Positions 25,623 through 35,325 are shown, counted from the first letter of the stretch. The stretch: DNA of 64,000 bases from Stenotrophomonas maltophilia (GCF_900186865.1 NZ_LT906480.1:3490001-3554000), one strand, 5' to 3'. Translations and numbers: made by a program. Notes: a model not told the origin generated them from the sequence alone.

Positions 25623-27524
25623 TTACGCGCCCTCGGCGTGGAGCCGCTCGATGAAGGCCTGCAGGCTCATGCTGCCCAGGTCTTCGCCAGAACGCGTACG
25701 CACCGCCACAGCCCCATTTTCCTTCTCGCGGTCACCGATGACCAGCAGGTAGGGCACGCGCTGCAACGTATGCTCGCGGATTTTATAGCCGATCTTCTCG
25801 TTACGCAAATCCGAGCTGACGCGGAAGCCTTGCTCCGCAAGGGTTTTGGTCACGCCCGAGACGTAGTCGGCCTGGGCGTCGGTGATGTTGGCCACCACCA
25901 CCTGGGTCGGCGCCAGCCAGGCCGGGAACTGGCCGGCATGGTGCTCGATCAGGATGCCCAGGAAGCGCTCCATCGAGCCGACGATGGCGCGGTGCAGCAT
26001 GACCGGGTGCTTCTTCTGGCTGTTCTCGTCCACGTACTCGGCGCCCAGGCGGCCCGGCATCATGAAGTCGACCTGCATGGTGCCCAGCTGCCAGGTACGG
26101 CCGATGGCATCCTTCAGGTGGTACTCGATCTTCGGGCCGTAGAAGGCGCCCTCGCCCGGCAGCTCCTGCCATTCCACGCCACAGGCGGTCAGCGCCGAGC
26201 GCAGCGCGCCTTCGGCCTTGTCCCAAGTGGCGTCGTCGCCCAGGCGCGATTCCGGGCGCAGCGCGATCTTGATCTGGATCTCGTCGAAACCGAAGTGCTG
26301 GTAGACCGCCAGCGCCTGCTGGTGGAAGGCCGTCACTTCCGACTCGATCTGGTTTTCCGTGCAGAACACGTGGCCGTCGTCCTGGGTGAAGCCACGCACG
26401 CGCAGGATGCCGTGCAGCGCGCCGGACGGCTCGTTGCGATGGCACGAACCGAACTCACCATAGCGGATCGGCAGGTCGCGGTAGCTGTGCAGGCCCTGGT
26501 TGAACACCTGGATGTGGCCCGGGCAGTTCATCGGCTTGACCGCGTACGTGCGCTTCTCCGATTCGGTGAAGAACATGTTGTCCTGGTAGTTGTCCCAGTG
26601 ACCGGACTTCTTCCACAGGCTCACGTCCAGGATCTGCGGGCAGCGCACTTCGCCGTAACCGCTGTTGCGGTAGACCTTGCGCATGTACTGCTCGACCACC
26701 TGCCACAGCGCCCAGCCCTTCGGGTGCCAGAACACCAGGCCCGGTGCTTCTTCCTGCAGGTGGAACAGGTCCTGCTGCTTGCCGATGCGGCGGTGGTCGC
26801 GCATTTCAGCTTCTTCGATGCGCTTGATGTACGCCTCGAGCTGCTTCTTGTCGGCCCAGGCGGTGCCGTAGATGCGCTGCAGCTGCTCGTTCTGCGCGTC
26901 GCCGCGCCAGTAGGCGCCGGAGATGCGGGTCAGCTTGAAGGCCTTCAGGAAGCGCGTGTTCGGCACGTGCGGGCCACGGCACATGTCCACGTATTCCTGG
27001 TGGTAGTACATGCCCATCGCCTGGATGTCCTCGGACATGTCCTCGATCAGGCGCAGCTTGTAGTCCTCGCCACGGGCCTTGAAGATCTCGATCACTTCGG
27101 CGCGCGGGGTCATCTTCTTGATGACGTCGTAGTCCTGGGCGATCAGCTCGCCCATGCGCTTCTCGATCGCGGCCATGTCGTCCGGGGTGAACGGGCGCTC
27201 GGAGTAGATGTCGTAATAGAAGCCTTCGGCGATCACCGGGCCGATCACCATCTTCACGTCCGGGTAGAGCTGCTTGACGGCGTGGCCGACCAGGTGGGCG
27301 CAGGAGTGGCGGATGATCTCCACGCCCTCCTCGTCCTTGGCGGTGATGATGCGCAGGCTGGCATCGTGGTCGATGACGTCGCTGGCATCGACCAGCACGC
27401 CATCCACGGCACCGGCGATGGTGGCCTTGGCCAGGCCGGCGCCGATCGACTGGGCGACCTCCATGACGCTGACGGGGTTTTCAAATTCGCGGCGGCTGCC
27501 GTCGGGAAGAGTAATGTTGATCAT
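25623..27524 (-). CDS. thrS: threonyl-tRNA synthetase
   Basis: 633 residues from ATG 27524 ([21 protein letters not shown]). Domains: TGS (1-60), editing domain with [14 protein letters not shown] (HxxxH) and the class II core with [10 protein letters not shown] (zinc Cys), [35 protein letters not shown] and [21 protein letters not shown], then the anticodon domain. It charges tRNA-Thr and edits Ser. A promoter, a short Thr-rich leader peptide and an intrinsic terminator lie upstream on this strand. First gene of the translation block. Confidence 0.98.
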
Positions 27525-27591
27525 CGCAGTGGCTTCGTGCGGGGCCCGCTGAGCGGGCTGGAAAGCGTTCCCGGGGCGGCGCCCGGGCAAT

Positions 27592-27612
27592 AAAAAAGCG
27601 CCGCGAGGGCGC
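27592..27612 (-). terminator. thrS leader terminator (attenuator)
   Basis: On the - strand, GCGCC, loop CTCGC, GGCGC, then TTTTTTATT. It lies 67 bases before the thrS ATG and after the presumed promoter; no gene precedes it on this strand, so it would act on thrS itself. Confidence 0.75.
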
Positions 27613-27639
27613 CTGGAACACAGGGCCTTCGGGGGCAGG

Positions 27640-27666
27640 TCAACAGTGGGCGGTGGTAGTGCTCAT
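27640..27666 (-). CDS. thrS leader peptide MSTTTAHC
   Basis: ATG AGC ACT ACC ACC GCC CAC TGT TGA: eight residues with three consecutive Thr codons, 27 bases before the leader terminator. The layout, promoter, short peptide rich in the cognate amino acid, terminator, structural gene, is that of transcription attenuation. RBS is weak (GAG, about 11 bases upstream). Ribosome stalling at the Thr codons under low charged tRNA-Thr would be expected to favour thrS transcription; this is inference. Confidence 0.55.
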
Positions 27667-27726
27667 GTCGCACGCTCGGCCGGCGCTGGGCGCGGGCCAC
27701 CTTGTTCCAGTCAGGGTTCTACGATG

Positions 27727-27755
27727 ATCTTAAACCAGCGCACGGGAAAGCCCAA
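27727..27755 (-). promoter_or_regulatory. candidate thrS promoter
   Basis: On the - strand, TTGGGC (-35, 27755-27750), 17-base spacer, TAAGAT (-10, 27732-27727). Start would be near 27720, giving a ~195-base leader that contains the leader peptide and terminator. Confidence 0.5.
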
Positions 27756-27801
27756 GGGCTACCGTACGGTCGGCTGAATGTGCCTCGCTGGCGGCGTGAA
27801 A

Positions 27802-27816
27802 TTGCAATGATTACCA
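27802..27816 (+). promoter_or_regulatory. candidate Fur box
   Basis: TTGCAATGATTACCA matches the 7-1-7 Fur core TGATAATGATTATCA at 11 of 15 positions. It lies ~140 bases before the DUF3325-DUF3649-PepSY genes, which in other bacteria accompany ferric-siderophore uptake. Confidence 0.5.
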
Positions 27817-27953
27817 TGTCGGCGCAGGCCGCTCCGTGCCAGCCTGCCCGCTTTCCCCCAGGACCCCGTGATGCGCCACCCGCTCCGACCGGCTTCCGCC
27901 GGCCCCGCCCGTGCCCCGCGTTCGCCGGCCCGCTGCCAGGCCGGCCGCCCGCA

Positions 27954-28250
27954 ATGATCACCGTCGGCCTTTCCACGCTCGGCTTCTGCAGCTTGGGCAT
28001 GCTGGCAGCGATGTTCTCGGCGCTGGCCTTCTATGCCGCTTCGCCGCATTGCCGCTGGCCGCGCCTGCGCCGCGCCGGCCGCCTGGGCCGCCAGATCGGC
28101 CTGGTCGCCGCTGCCGCCGCGCTGTGGCTGTGGATGGCCGAGCTCGGCTTTGCCGCCGGCCTGGTGGCGATGTTGTGCACCTGGATGCTGGCCGCGATGC
28201 TGCTACCGGCGCTGGCCGCCTGGCACCGTCCCGGCACGGAGTCGCCCTGA
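27954..28250 (+). CDS. DUF3325 membrane protein
   Basis: 98 residues from ATG 27954 (MITVGLSTLGFCSLGMLAAMFSALAFY). Three hydrophobic segments with the conserved QIGLVAAAAALWLWMAELG. Matches DUF3325, small inner-membrane proteins encoded with PepSY reductase-like proteins in siderophore/iron loci. Its stop overlaps the start of the next gene (TGATG). A long upstream in-frame extension is Pro/Arg-rich and unlike the family, so it is excluded. Confidence 0.8.
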   Translation: MITVGLSTLGFCSLGMLAAMFSALAFYAASPHCRWPRLRRAGRLGRQIGLVAAAAALWLWMAELGFAAGLVAMLCTWMLAAMLLPALAAWHRPGTESP

Positions 28251-28513
28251 TGTGGCCGCGCGCCTTCGCTGGCACCGTGGCCGGCTTCTTCCTGGCCGCG
28301 GCCGCGACCGGCCTGCTGGCATGGGTACCGCCCGGCCCCTGGCAGCGGGCGCTGGTGCCGACCCTGATCGCTTTCATCCCGCTGTGGATGCTGGCCGCCC
28401 TGTGGGCGTTCAGTTTCCGCAGCGCGCTGCGCGCCTGGCTGGTGCTGGGTGGCAGCGCCGCCGCCGGCTTCGCCATGCTCGGGCTGCTGCGCCTGACCGG
28501 CGCGGTGCAATGA
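28250..28513 (+). CDS. small membrane protein (DUF3649-like)
   Basis: 87 residues from ATG 28250, which overlaps the DUF3325 stop. Three hydrophobic helices (FAGTVAGFFLAAAATGLLAW, LVPTLIAFIPLWMLAALWAFSF, AWLVLGGSAAAGFAMLGLL) joined by short basic loops. Size and position between DUF3325 and PepSY fit DUF3649. Probable partner of the PepSY protein in ferric-siderophore reduction or iron release; the exact role is not known. Confidence 0.75.
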   Translation: MWPRAFAGTVAGFFLAAAATGLLAWVPPGPWQRALVPTLIAFIPLWMLAALWAFSFRSALRAWLVLGGSAAAGFAMLGLLRLTGAVQ

Positions 28514-28523
28514 GACCTCTCCC

Positions 28524-30083
28524 ATGAAGTTCAGTTCGCAGACCCTGCGCACGTTCACCACCCTGCATACCTGGGTCGGCCTGGTGGCCGGCTTCGGCCT
28601 GTTCGTGGCCTTCTACGCAGGTGCGCTGACCCTGTTCCATCACGACCTGCCACTGTGGCAGACCCCGGGAGCCGCCACCGCACTGCCCGCCGGGCTGGAC
28701 GATGCGCAGTACCTGCTGGAAGACGTGCTGGCTGCGCATCCGGAGGCACGCCGCCACGTCGGCATGACCTTCCCCGGCGCCGAACACCCGCAGCCGCTTG
28801 CGTACTGGCAGGCCGATGACGGCAGCTGGCGCTATGCCTGGCCCGGCCAGATCGCCGGCAGCCCCACACCACCGCAGACCGGACTGGCCGAACTGGTCAA
28901 CGAGCTCCATTACAGCCTCGGCCTGCCCGTGGCCGGGATCTACGTGATGGGCATTGTCAGCCTGCTGTACGGCATGGCACTGCTCAGCGGCCTGGTGATC
29001 CATCTGCCGAAGCTGCTCGGCGACCTGTTCGCGCTGCGTCCGGGCCGCAACCTGAAGCAGCTGTGGCAGGACGCGCACAACGTGATCGGCGTGCTCAGCC
29101 TGCCTTTTCACCTGATGTTCGCGGTGACCGGTGCCCTGCTCTGCCTGGTGTTCGTGCAGATGGCCCTGCTCAACCCGTTGATCTACGACGGCAAGGCGCT
29201 GCAGGCGGTGCCGACGGCGATGGACACCGCGCCCGTGCGCGATGCCAGTGGCATTCCGGCACCGCCGGGCAGCCTGCGCGTGCTGCATGCGCGCGCGCTT
29301 GAAGTCGCCCGCGCACAGGGCGTGGCCAACTTCGAACCGGCCTACCTGAAGCTGGCCAATGCCGGCGATGCCAATGCCACCATCGAGATCACCGGCGAAT
29401 CCACCGGCACGCTCGGCCCGCTTGGCGCGGTGGCGCTGGACGTGGCCACCGGCGACGTTCTGGCCTCGCAGCTGCCGGGCCAGCGCGACGCCAACCACGC
29501 CACGCTCAGCGCCGCCTACGCGCTGCACTTCGGCGAATTCGGCAACGGCGTGGTGGTCTGGCTGTACTTCCTGCTCGGCCTTGGCGGTGCGTTCCTGTTC
29601 TATTCGGGCAACCTGCTGTGGATCGAGTCGCGGCGCAAGCGTCGCCAGCCGCAGCAGCCGCGCGCCGGGGTGAACATGGCGCGGGCGACGGTCGGCGTGT
29701 GCATCGGCCTGTGCGTGGCGATCTCGGTCGCGTTCGTCACCGCGCTGGTACTGGAGCGGCTGGCGCCGACGGCGGTCGATCGCGGCATCCGCTGGGCCTG
29801 CTTCGGCAGTTGGGCGGCCTGTGCGCTGTGGGCCGCGCTGCGACGCCCGGCGCAGGCCGCACGCGAGTTGCTGTGGGCGGCGGCGATCAGTACCGCGCTG
29901 GTACCGGTGCTGCACGGCGCACTCAATGGTGACTGGCTCTGGCGCGCCGCCGCGCGTGGCCACTGGCCGCTGTTCTGGGTCGACGCCATCGCGCTGGCCA
30001 TGGCCTTCGGCTTTGCCCGCCTGGCAGTGGCCAGCCAGCGCCGCGCCCGCAACGGCGATCCCAACAGCGTCTGGGCCAACTGA
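28524..30083 (+). CDS. PepSY-associated TM protein, probable ferric-siderophore reductase
   Basis: 519 residues. PepSY/TM architecture: membrane helix 1 with LHTWVGLVAGFGLFVAFYAGALTLFHHDL (His in helix), periplasmic PepSY-like domain, helix 2 with YSLGLPVAGIYVMGIVSLLYGMALLSGLVIHLP, helix 3 with DAHNVIGVLSLPFHLMFAVTGALLC, and YALHFGEFGNGVVVWLYFLLGLGGAFLFYSGNLLWIE. The paired histidines suggest heme or flavin electron transfer as in FoxB/FsrB-type reductases. Ten bases after the DUF3649-like gene and under the same candidate Fur box. Confidence 0.85.
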   Translation: MKFSSQTLRTFTTLHTWVGLVAGFGLFVAFYAGALTLFHHDLPLWQTPGAATALPAGLDDAQYLLEDVLAAHPEARRHVGMTFPGAEHPQPLAYWQADDGSWRYAWPGQIAGSPTPPQTGLAELVNELHYSLGLPVAGIYVMGIVSLLYGMALLSGLVIHLPKLLGDLFALRPGRNLKQLWQDAHNVIGVLSLPFHLMFAVTGALLCLVFVQMALLNPLIYDGKALQAVPTAMDTAPVRDASGIPAPPGSLRVLHARALEVARAQGVANFEPAYLKLANAGDANATIEITGESTGTLGPLGAVALDVATGDVLASQLPGQRDANHATLSAAYALHFGEFGNGVVVWLYFLLGLGGAFLFYSGNLLWIESRRKRRQPQQPRAGVNMARATVGVCIGLCVAISVAFVTALVLERLAPTAVDRGIRWACFGSWAACALWAALRRPAQAARELLWAAAISTALVPVLHGALNGDWLWRAAARGHWPLFWVDAIALAMAFGFARLAVASQRRARNGDPNSVWAN

Positions 30084-30088
30084 ACCTT

Positions 30089-30202
30089 CGCCGGGCATGG
30101 CCCGGCGCTACCTACCGTTGCGCGCAACGCCCCCTGTAGCGTCGAGCTTGCTCGACAGCTGTTGATTTCGCGCCAAGCACCGTCGAGCAAGCTCGACGCT
30201 AC
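30089..30202. repeat. cluster of three SMAG palindromes
   Basis: 30089-30111 (-, CGCCGGGC/GCCCGGCG subtype), 30136-30156 (+, GTCGAGC/GCTCGAC subtype) and 30182-30202 (-, same subtype as the previous). The last two face each other and could form one larger stem. They fill the gap between convergent PepSY and VOC genes. Confidence 0.8.
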
Positions 30203-30212
30203 CCAAGCAGGA

Positions 30213-30605
30213 TCATGCCTCGCCGGGGTAACGACTCACTTCGATCAGGTTGCCATCCGGGTCGCGGAAATACACCGATTCGATCGGCCCCAGCGCGCCG
30301 GTGCGTGCAACCGGCCCCTCCTCCACTGCAACGGACTGCGCCTGCAGGTGGGACAGCACATCGACTGTCGCCATGCGCGTGACCAGGCACAGGTCGGCAC
30401 TGCCCGGCGTGGGCCGCAGCGCATGCGGCTGCAGCGGAGCACTGGCCGCATGCAGATTGATCTTCTGCTGGCCGAACTGCAGCGCGGTACGACCCGCGCC
30501 GAAGCGCACGACCTGCATGCCGAGCACGCGCTGGTAGAAATCACAGCTGCGGTCGATGTCGGCGACGGTGAGGACCAGGTGGTCCAGGCGTTCAAGATGG
30601 ATCAT
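30213..30605 (-). CDS. VOC (glyoxalase/dioxygenase fold) protein
   Basis: 130 residues from ATG 30605 (MIHLERLDHLVLTVADIDRSCDFYQRVLGMQVVRF). Two beta-alpha-beta-beta-beta units; candidate metal ligands are His in LERLDHLVL and Glu in ESVYFRDPDGNLIEVSRY. The family includes glyoxalase I, dioxygenases and fosfomycin-resistance proteins; substrate unknown. An almost perfect 21-base inverted repeat (30607-30627) occupies the usual RBS position. Confidence 0.87.
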   Translation of the reverse strand: MIHLERLDHLVLTVADIDRSCDFYQRVLGMQVVRFGAGRTALQFGQQKINLHAASAPLQPHALRPTPGSADLCLVTRMATVDVLSHLQAQSVAVEEGPVARTGALGPIESVYFRDPDGNLIEVSRYPGEA

Positions 30606-30606
30606 G

Positions 30607-30627
30607 CCCGCAGCGTAACGCTGCGGG
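30607..30627. promoter_or_regulatory. inverted repeat covering the VOC ribosome-binding region
   Basis: CCCGCAGCGT and ACGCTGCGGG around one central base, ending one base before the VOC start codon. Ten paired bases would sequester the initiation region in mRNA, or bind a regulator in DNA. Confidence 0.5.
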
Positions 30628-30695
30628 CGTGGCGATGCTGTGCGGGGTTGGGCCAATGGTATTGCGGCATTGCGCCGGGCATCGCCTGATGCAGC

Positions 30696-31886
30696 TCAAT
30701 CGCCGATGCGCGCCTTCTGCCAGGGGCCCAGCATGGCGTTGAGCAGGCTGGCCTGTTCGTCGTCGCCGGTCAGCTCCCACATGAACACCCCGGCCAGGCC
30801 CTGCTCACGGGCGAACTGCGCACGCAGGCCGACCGAGCGCGGGTCTTCATAGCTGATGAAGATCTTCTGCCCGGCGTTGTACAGCCACGGGCTCTGCGCC
30901 TGCGGCTGCCAGTGTTTCGTCCAACCCGGCTGATCGAGATAGCGCGCCTTGATCACCCGCCAGTCGCCGGCGTCGGCCGGCGCACTGTAGGACTGGTACA
31001 GCCCATCCGCTGCATCGCCGGTGACCTTGAAGCCGCGCCCGTAGAACGGTACGCCCAGCACCAGCTTCTCGGCCGGCACGCCGTGCTCGCGGTAGTACTG
31101 CACCGCGCCGGCCACGTTGTTCCAGCGCCGCAGCTCCGGGGCCAGCGGATCGGCCGGAACCTCATGCAAGGGCGCGTTGAACGTGGACACTGCCGAGAAG
31201 CCGGTGCCCATGTCGTAGCTCATCAGGTTGATGAAATCGAACACCTTGGCCAACGCCGGCAGGTCGTAGCTCGCTGCTGGATCGTAGGGGCCATCGGTCT
31301 GCAGGCGACCGGCGGCCAGCGCGGCGGTCAGCAGCATCGGCTGTCGCTCCTTGCGCCCGTGCGCGTCGAGTGCCATGCGGAACGCCTGCGCGAGCCGGGT
31401 CAGGTTGGCGCGATCCTGCGGGCGGTGCGCCAGCTCCTTCGGTCCGCCACTGACCGGGAACTCCCAGTCGATGTCCACGCCATCGAAGCTGCCGGCATGG
31501 CGGTCGAAAAACAGCGCCATGCACGAGTCGACCAGGCGCTTGCGGCTGGCCTCGGTCAGCGCTGCATCGGAGAATCCACCTGCGCCCCATCCACCAATTG
31601 AGATCAGCGTGCGCAGATGCGGGTGCGCCTTCTTCAGCTCGGCCAGCGCAGCAAAATTCTTCGGCGCTTCGGCGCCGACCGTGCAGCGGCCGTCCTCGAT
31701 GGTGGAGAACGCGTAGAACAGGTGGGTGAGGCGCTCGGCCGGAATGCCCGACACCGGGTAGCGCGCGGCCGAGCCGCCGGGGTAGTAGGCACCGAAGATC
31801 GGCGGCTGTGCGGGCGCGGCATGCGAGGCAATGGGCAGGGCGCCGGCAATCAGCACGGCAAGGACGGCCACGGTCTGGCGGAACAT
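30696..31886 (-). CDS. secreted GH18 chitinase
   Basis: 396 residues. Signal peptide to about residue 23 (ASHA-A). GH18 barrel: strand 3 SIGGW (about 96), the catalytic DxxDxDxE as FDGVDIDWEFP (about 135-145), then MSYDMGTGFS and VLGVPFYGRGF, and the C-terminal GVFMWELTGDD. It hydrolyses beta-1,4-N-acetylglucosamine chains outside the cell. No carbohydrate-binding module is attached. Divergent from the TPR gene, 210 bases apart. Confidence 0.95.
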   Translation of the reverse strand: MFRQTVAVLAVLIAGALPIASHAAPAQPPIFGAYYPGGSAARYPVSGIPAERLTHLFYAFSTIEDGRCTVGAEAPKNFAALAELKKAHPHLRTLISIGGWGAGGFSDAALTEASRKRLVDSCMALFFDRHAGSFDGVDIDWEFPVSGGPKELAHRPQDRANLTRLAQAFRMALDAHGRKERQPMLLTAALAAGRLQTDGPYDPAASYDLPALAKVFDFINLMSYDMGTGFSAVSTFNAPLHEVPADPLAPELRRWNNVAGAVQYYREHGVPAEKLVLGVPFYGRGFKVTGDAADGLYQSYSAPADAGDWRVIKARYLDQPGWTKHWQPQAQSPWLYNAGQKIFISYEDPRSVGLRAQFAREQGLAGVFMWELTGDDEQASLLNAMLGPWQKARIGD

Positions 31887-32096
31887 GGGATCTCCCGGTT
31901 CGAAGGCGCCGCCACGTTAGCAAACGGATGGGGCTGCGGGATGGTTGTCGCGGCATGTCGTCCAGTGGACAGGCACGCCGCATCCCTTGACGACATCGGG
32001 GCAGACATGCGATTGCCGTCATGCACTGCAGCAGGACACACACCGACGCCGGTCTCCCATGCATCGGCTAAGGTAGCCGCGGACCTCCAACCGTGC

Positions 32097-33089
32097 ATGG
32101 ACATGAGCACCGACCACAACGACATTGACGACGGCGACCTGCTGGACGACGAAATCCTCGACGAACACCAGGCACTGGAGGCACGCGCCTACGCCGTCTT
32201 CCGCGAGGGCGACCTGCAGCAGGCAGTGGCGCTGTTCGGCGAGCTGATCGCACTCGCTCCCGAAGTGCCGTATCTGCATTACATGCGCGGATTGGCGCAC
32301 AAATACCTGCGCGACTGGGCTGCCTCGCTGCAGGACAACCGGCAATCAGAACAGCTGCGCGGCGAGTTCGATGAAGCCACCGCGTGGAATGCCGGTATCG
32401 CCGCCACCGGCACCGGTGACTGGGCCGAAGCGCGCCGCCAATGGGCCCGCTGTGGCATCACCCTGCCCGAGGGCGAAGGTCCGATCGAGGGCAACTTCGG
32501 CGTGGCCTGTGTGCGCTTGGCACCGTGGTCCGATGCCGAAGTGGTGTATATGAGCCGCATTGATCCGGTGCGTGCACGCATCGACAACGTACCGCTGCCC
32601 GAAAGCGGCTTCCGCTTCGGCGACATCGTGCTGCACGACGGCGCATCAACCGGCCAGCGCACCTACGGCGAGCGCCAGGTGCCGGTGTTCAACGCGATGC
32701 AGCGCCTGCAGGCATCGGACATGACGACCTTCACCGTGTTCGTGCAGTGTGATTCGGCCGATGACATCGCTGCCCTGGAGGCCATCACGCTGCCAGGCAT
32801 CGGCATGGTCGAGGACTGGACGGCCACCGTGCGCCGGCTGTGCCGCCGCTGCAGCTACGGCACGCCGCACCAGCATGGTGATGAGGCGCCAGATGAAGAC
32901 CAATGGAGACGCGAACGTGACCTCGGCGTGGCCGCACAGGGCCGGGCTGCGGTGGAAAAGCTCATGGCGGTGTGGGTCGCTGCAGCCCCCAGCCGGGTGC
33001 TGGAGGCCATCGAACAGCGCGAGCACCCGATGAGCGCCCCGGAGCCAGGCCAGGTCTGGTGGCTGGGGGAGGACGAAGAAGGCGCGTAA
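32097..33089 (+). CDS. tetratricopeptide repeat protein
   Basis: 330 residues (a second ATG two codons later at 32103 is equally possible; no strong RBS). A very acidic N-terminus (DIDDGDLLDDEILDEHQ) precedes a TPR region (about 28-110: ARAYAVFREGDLQQAVALFGELIALAPEVPYLHYMRGLAHKYLRDWAASL). The C-terminal part contains TTFTVFVQCDSADDIAALE and a CRRCSYG motif, possibly zinc binding, and ends PGQVWWLGEDEE. Cytoplasmic. No function recognised. Confidence 0.7.
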   Translation: MDMSTDHNDIDDGDLLDDEILDEHQALEARAYAVFREGDLQQAVALFGELIALAPEVPYLHYMRGLAHKYLRDWAASLQDNRQSEQLRGEFDEATAWNAGIAATGTGDWAEARRQWARCGITLPEGEGPIEGNFGVACVRLAPWSDAEVVYMSRIDPVRARIDNVPLPESGFRFGDIVLHDGASTGQRTYGERQVPVFNAMQRLQASDMTTFTVFVQCDSADDIAALEAITLPGIGMVEDWTATVRRLCRRCSYGTPHQHGDEAPDEDQWRRERDLGVAAQGRAAVEKLMAVWVAAAPSRVLEAIEQREHPMSAPEPGQVWWLGEDEEGA

Positions 33090-33094
33090 GTGCA

Positions 33095-33190
33095 AGGACC
33101 AACGGTCCTCATCCACAGGATTCCAGGCAAAGAAAAAGCGGGCCGAAGCCCGCTTTTTCATTTGCGAAAGCGTGAGGACCAACGGTCCTC
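33095..33190. repeat. pair of AGGACC/GGTCCT palindromes around a terminator
   Basis: AGGACC-AAC-GGTCCT occurs at 33095-33109 and again at 33175-33189, flanking the bidirectional terminator. Both resemble short SMAG-like stems without the GTAG end. Confidence 0.6.
33132..33159. terminator. bidirectional terminator between TPR gene and pnp
   Basis: AAAAAGCGGGC, loop CGAA, GCCCGCTTTTT: 11-bp perfect stem with A and T tracts on both sides, so it works on both strands. It ends the + strand TPR gene and the - strand rimP-pnp operon. Confidence 0.93.
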
Positions 33191-33216
33191 ACCCACCGCA
33201 CAATCAGCAATACCGA

Positions 33217-35325
33217 TTATTCGGCGCTGGCGGCGTCGCCTTCTTCCACGGCCTTCATCGACAGGCGGATACGGCCCTGCTTGTCGACTTCCAGCACCTT
33301 GACCTTGACCACATCGCCTTCCTTCAGCACGTCGCCGACCTTCTCGACGCGGTCGCTGGAGATCTGCGACACGTGGACCAGACCGTCCTTGCCCGGCAGG
33401 ATGGTGACGAACGCACCAAAGTCCATGATCTTGGCGACCTTGCCTTCATAGATGCGGCCCGGTTCGACGTCCGAGGTGATCTGCTCGATGCGGGCCTTGG
33501 CGGCCTGCGCAGCGATGGCGTTGACCGAAGCGATGACGATGGTGCCGTCGTCCTGGATGTCGATCTGGGTGCCGGTTTCCTTGGTGATGGCCTGGATGGT
33601 CGAACCACCCTTGCCGATCACTTCGCGGATCTTGTCCGGGTGGATCTTGATGGTCAGCAGGCGCGGCGCGTAGTCCGACAGCTCTTCACGCGGAGCGGTC
33701 AGGCCGTGGGCCATTTCGCCCAGGATGTGCAGACGGCCAGCCTTGGCCTGCTGCAGGGCCTGCTTCATGATCTCTTCGGTGATGCCTTCGATCTTGATGT
33801 CCATCTGCAGGGCGGAAATGCCCTCAGCGGTACCGGCGACCTTGAAGTCCATGTCGCCCAGGTGATCTTCGTCACCCAGGATGTCGGACAGGACGACGAA
33901 GCGCTCGCCTTCCTTGACCAGGCCCATGGCGATACCGGCCACCGGAGCCTTCACCGGCACGCCGGCGTCCATCAGGGCCAGCGACGAGCCGCAGACCGAG
34001 GCCATCGACGAGGAACCGTTCGACTCGGTGATTTCCGAGACGACGCGGATGGTGTACGGGAAGGCTTCCAGCGACGGCATGACAGCCAGCACGCCGCGCT
34101 TGGCCAGGCGACCGTGGCCGATTTCGCGGCGCTTCGGGCCCATCATGCGGCCGCACTCACCCACCGAGAACGGGGGGAAGTTGTAGTGGAACAGGAAGTT
34201 TTCCTTGTACTCACCGGCAACGGCGTCGATGACCTGGCCGTCACGGGCGGTGCCCAGGGTGATGGTCACGATGGCCTGGGTTTCGCCACGGGTGAACAGC
34301 GAGGAACCGTGGGTACGCGGCAGCACGCCGGTCTTCACGGCGATCGGGCGGACGGTGTCCAGCGCACGGCCGTCGATACGGACCTTGGTGTCCAGCACCG
34401 AGTCACGCATGGTGCGGTATTCCAGCTCGCCGAATTCCTTCGACAGCTCGGCCGGGTTCCAGCCTTCGGCGGCCACGCGGCCAGCCAGGGTTTCGAACAC
34501 GTCCTTCTTGATTGCCGAGATGGCGTCACGGCGCTGCAGCTTGTCACGCACCTGGAAGGCTTCGCCCAGGCGCGGGCCGATGGCTTCCTTCAGGGCGGAG
34601 ATCAGCGCGTCGTTCTTGGCCGGGGCTTCCCAGGTCGACGGCTTGGTGCCGGCTTCGACGGTCAGCTCGTTGATCGCGTTGATGACCTTCTGCATTTCGC
34701 GGTGACCGAAGGTCACGGCGCCCAGCATCACTTCTTCGGACAGCAGCGCGGCTTCGGATTCAACCATCAGCACGGCGTTGGAGGTACCGGCGACGACCAG
34801 TTCCAGCTGCGAGTCAGCCAGTTCGCTGACGGTCGGGTTCAGGATGTACTCGCCGTTCTTGTAACCGACCTTGGCAGCGCCGATCGGACCCATGAACGGG
34901 GTGCCGGCCAGGGCCAGGGCAGCGGAGGCACCGATCAGGGCCGGGATGTCGCCGTCCACGTCCGGGTTCAACGACATGACCGTGGCGATGATCTGCACTT
35001 CGTTCTTGTAGTCTTCCGGGAACAGCGGACGGATCGGACGGTCAATCAGACGCGAGATCAGGGTTTCCTTCTCGGTCGCACGGCCTTCACGCTTGAAGAA
35101 ACCACCCGGGATACGGCCGCCGGCGTAGAACTTTTCCTGATAATCGACGGTCAGCGGGAAGAAGTCCTGGCCTTCGCGCGCGCTCTTGGCGGCGACGGCG
35201 GTGACCAGCAGTACGGTGTCGTCCATCTTGACGATGACGGCGCCGCTGGCCTGACGGGCGACTTCGCCGGTCTCAAGCGTGACGGTGTGCTTGCCGTACT
35301 GGAAGGTTTTGGTGATTTTTGCCAC
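33217..35325 (-). CDS. pnp: polynucleotide phosphorylase
   Basis: 702 residues, normal length. Two RNase PH-like cores (about 1-220 and 310-540; [34 protein letters not shown] and [18 protein letters not shown]), then a KH domain ([22 protein letters not shown]) and an S1 domain ([33 protein letters not shown]). It phosphorolyses RNA 3' to 5' and is a degradosome component. 152 bases after rpsO, beyond a strong terminator; enterobacterial pnp is autoregulated through its leader, not verifiable here. Confidence 0.98.
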   Translation of the reverse strand: MAKITKTFQYGKHTVTLETGEVARQASGAVIVKMDDTVLLVTAVAAKSAREGQDFFPLTVDYQEKFYAGGRIPGGFFKREGRATEKETLISRLIDRPIRPLFPEDYKNEVQIIATVMSLNPDVDGDIPALIGASAALALAGTPFMGPIGAAKVGYKNGEYILNPTVSELADSQLELVVAGTSNAVLMVESEAALLSEEVMLGAVTFGHREMQKVINAINELTVEAGTKPSTWEAPAKNDALISALKEAIGPRLGEAFQVRDKLQRRDAISAIKKDVFETLAGRVAAEGWNPAELSKEFGELEYRTMRDSVLDTKVRIDGRALDTVRPIAVKTGVLPRTHGSSLFTRGETQAIVTITLGTARDGQVIDAVAGEYKENFLFHYNFPPFSVGECGRMMGPKRREIGHGRLAKRGVLAVMPSLEAFPYTIRVVSEITESNGSSSMASVCGSSLALMDAGVPVKAPVAGIAMGLVKEGERFVVLSDILGDEDHLGDMDFKVAGTAEGISALQMDIKIEGITEEIMKQALQQAKAGRLHILGEMAHGLTAPREELSDYAPRLLTIKIHPDKIREVIGKGGSTIQAITKETGTQIDIQDDGTIVIASVNAIAAQAAKARIEQITSDVEPGRIYEGKVAKIMDFGAFVTILPGKDGLVHVSQISSDRVEKVGDVLKEGDVVKVKVLEVDKQGRIRLSMKAVEEGDAASAE

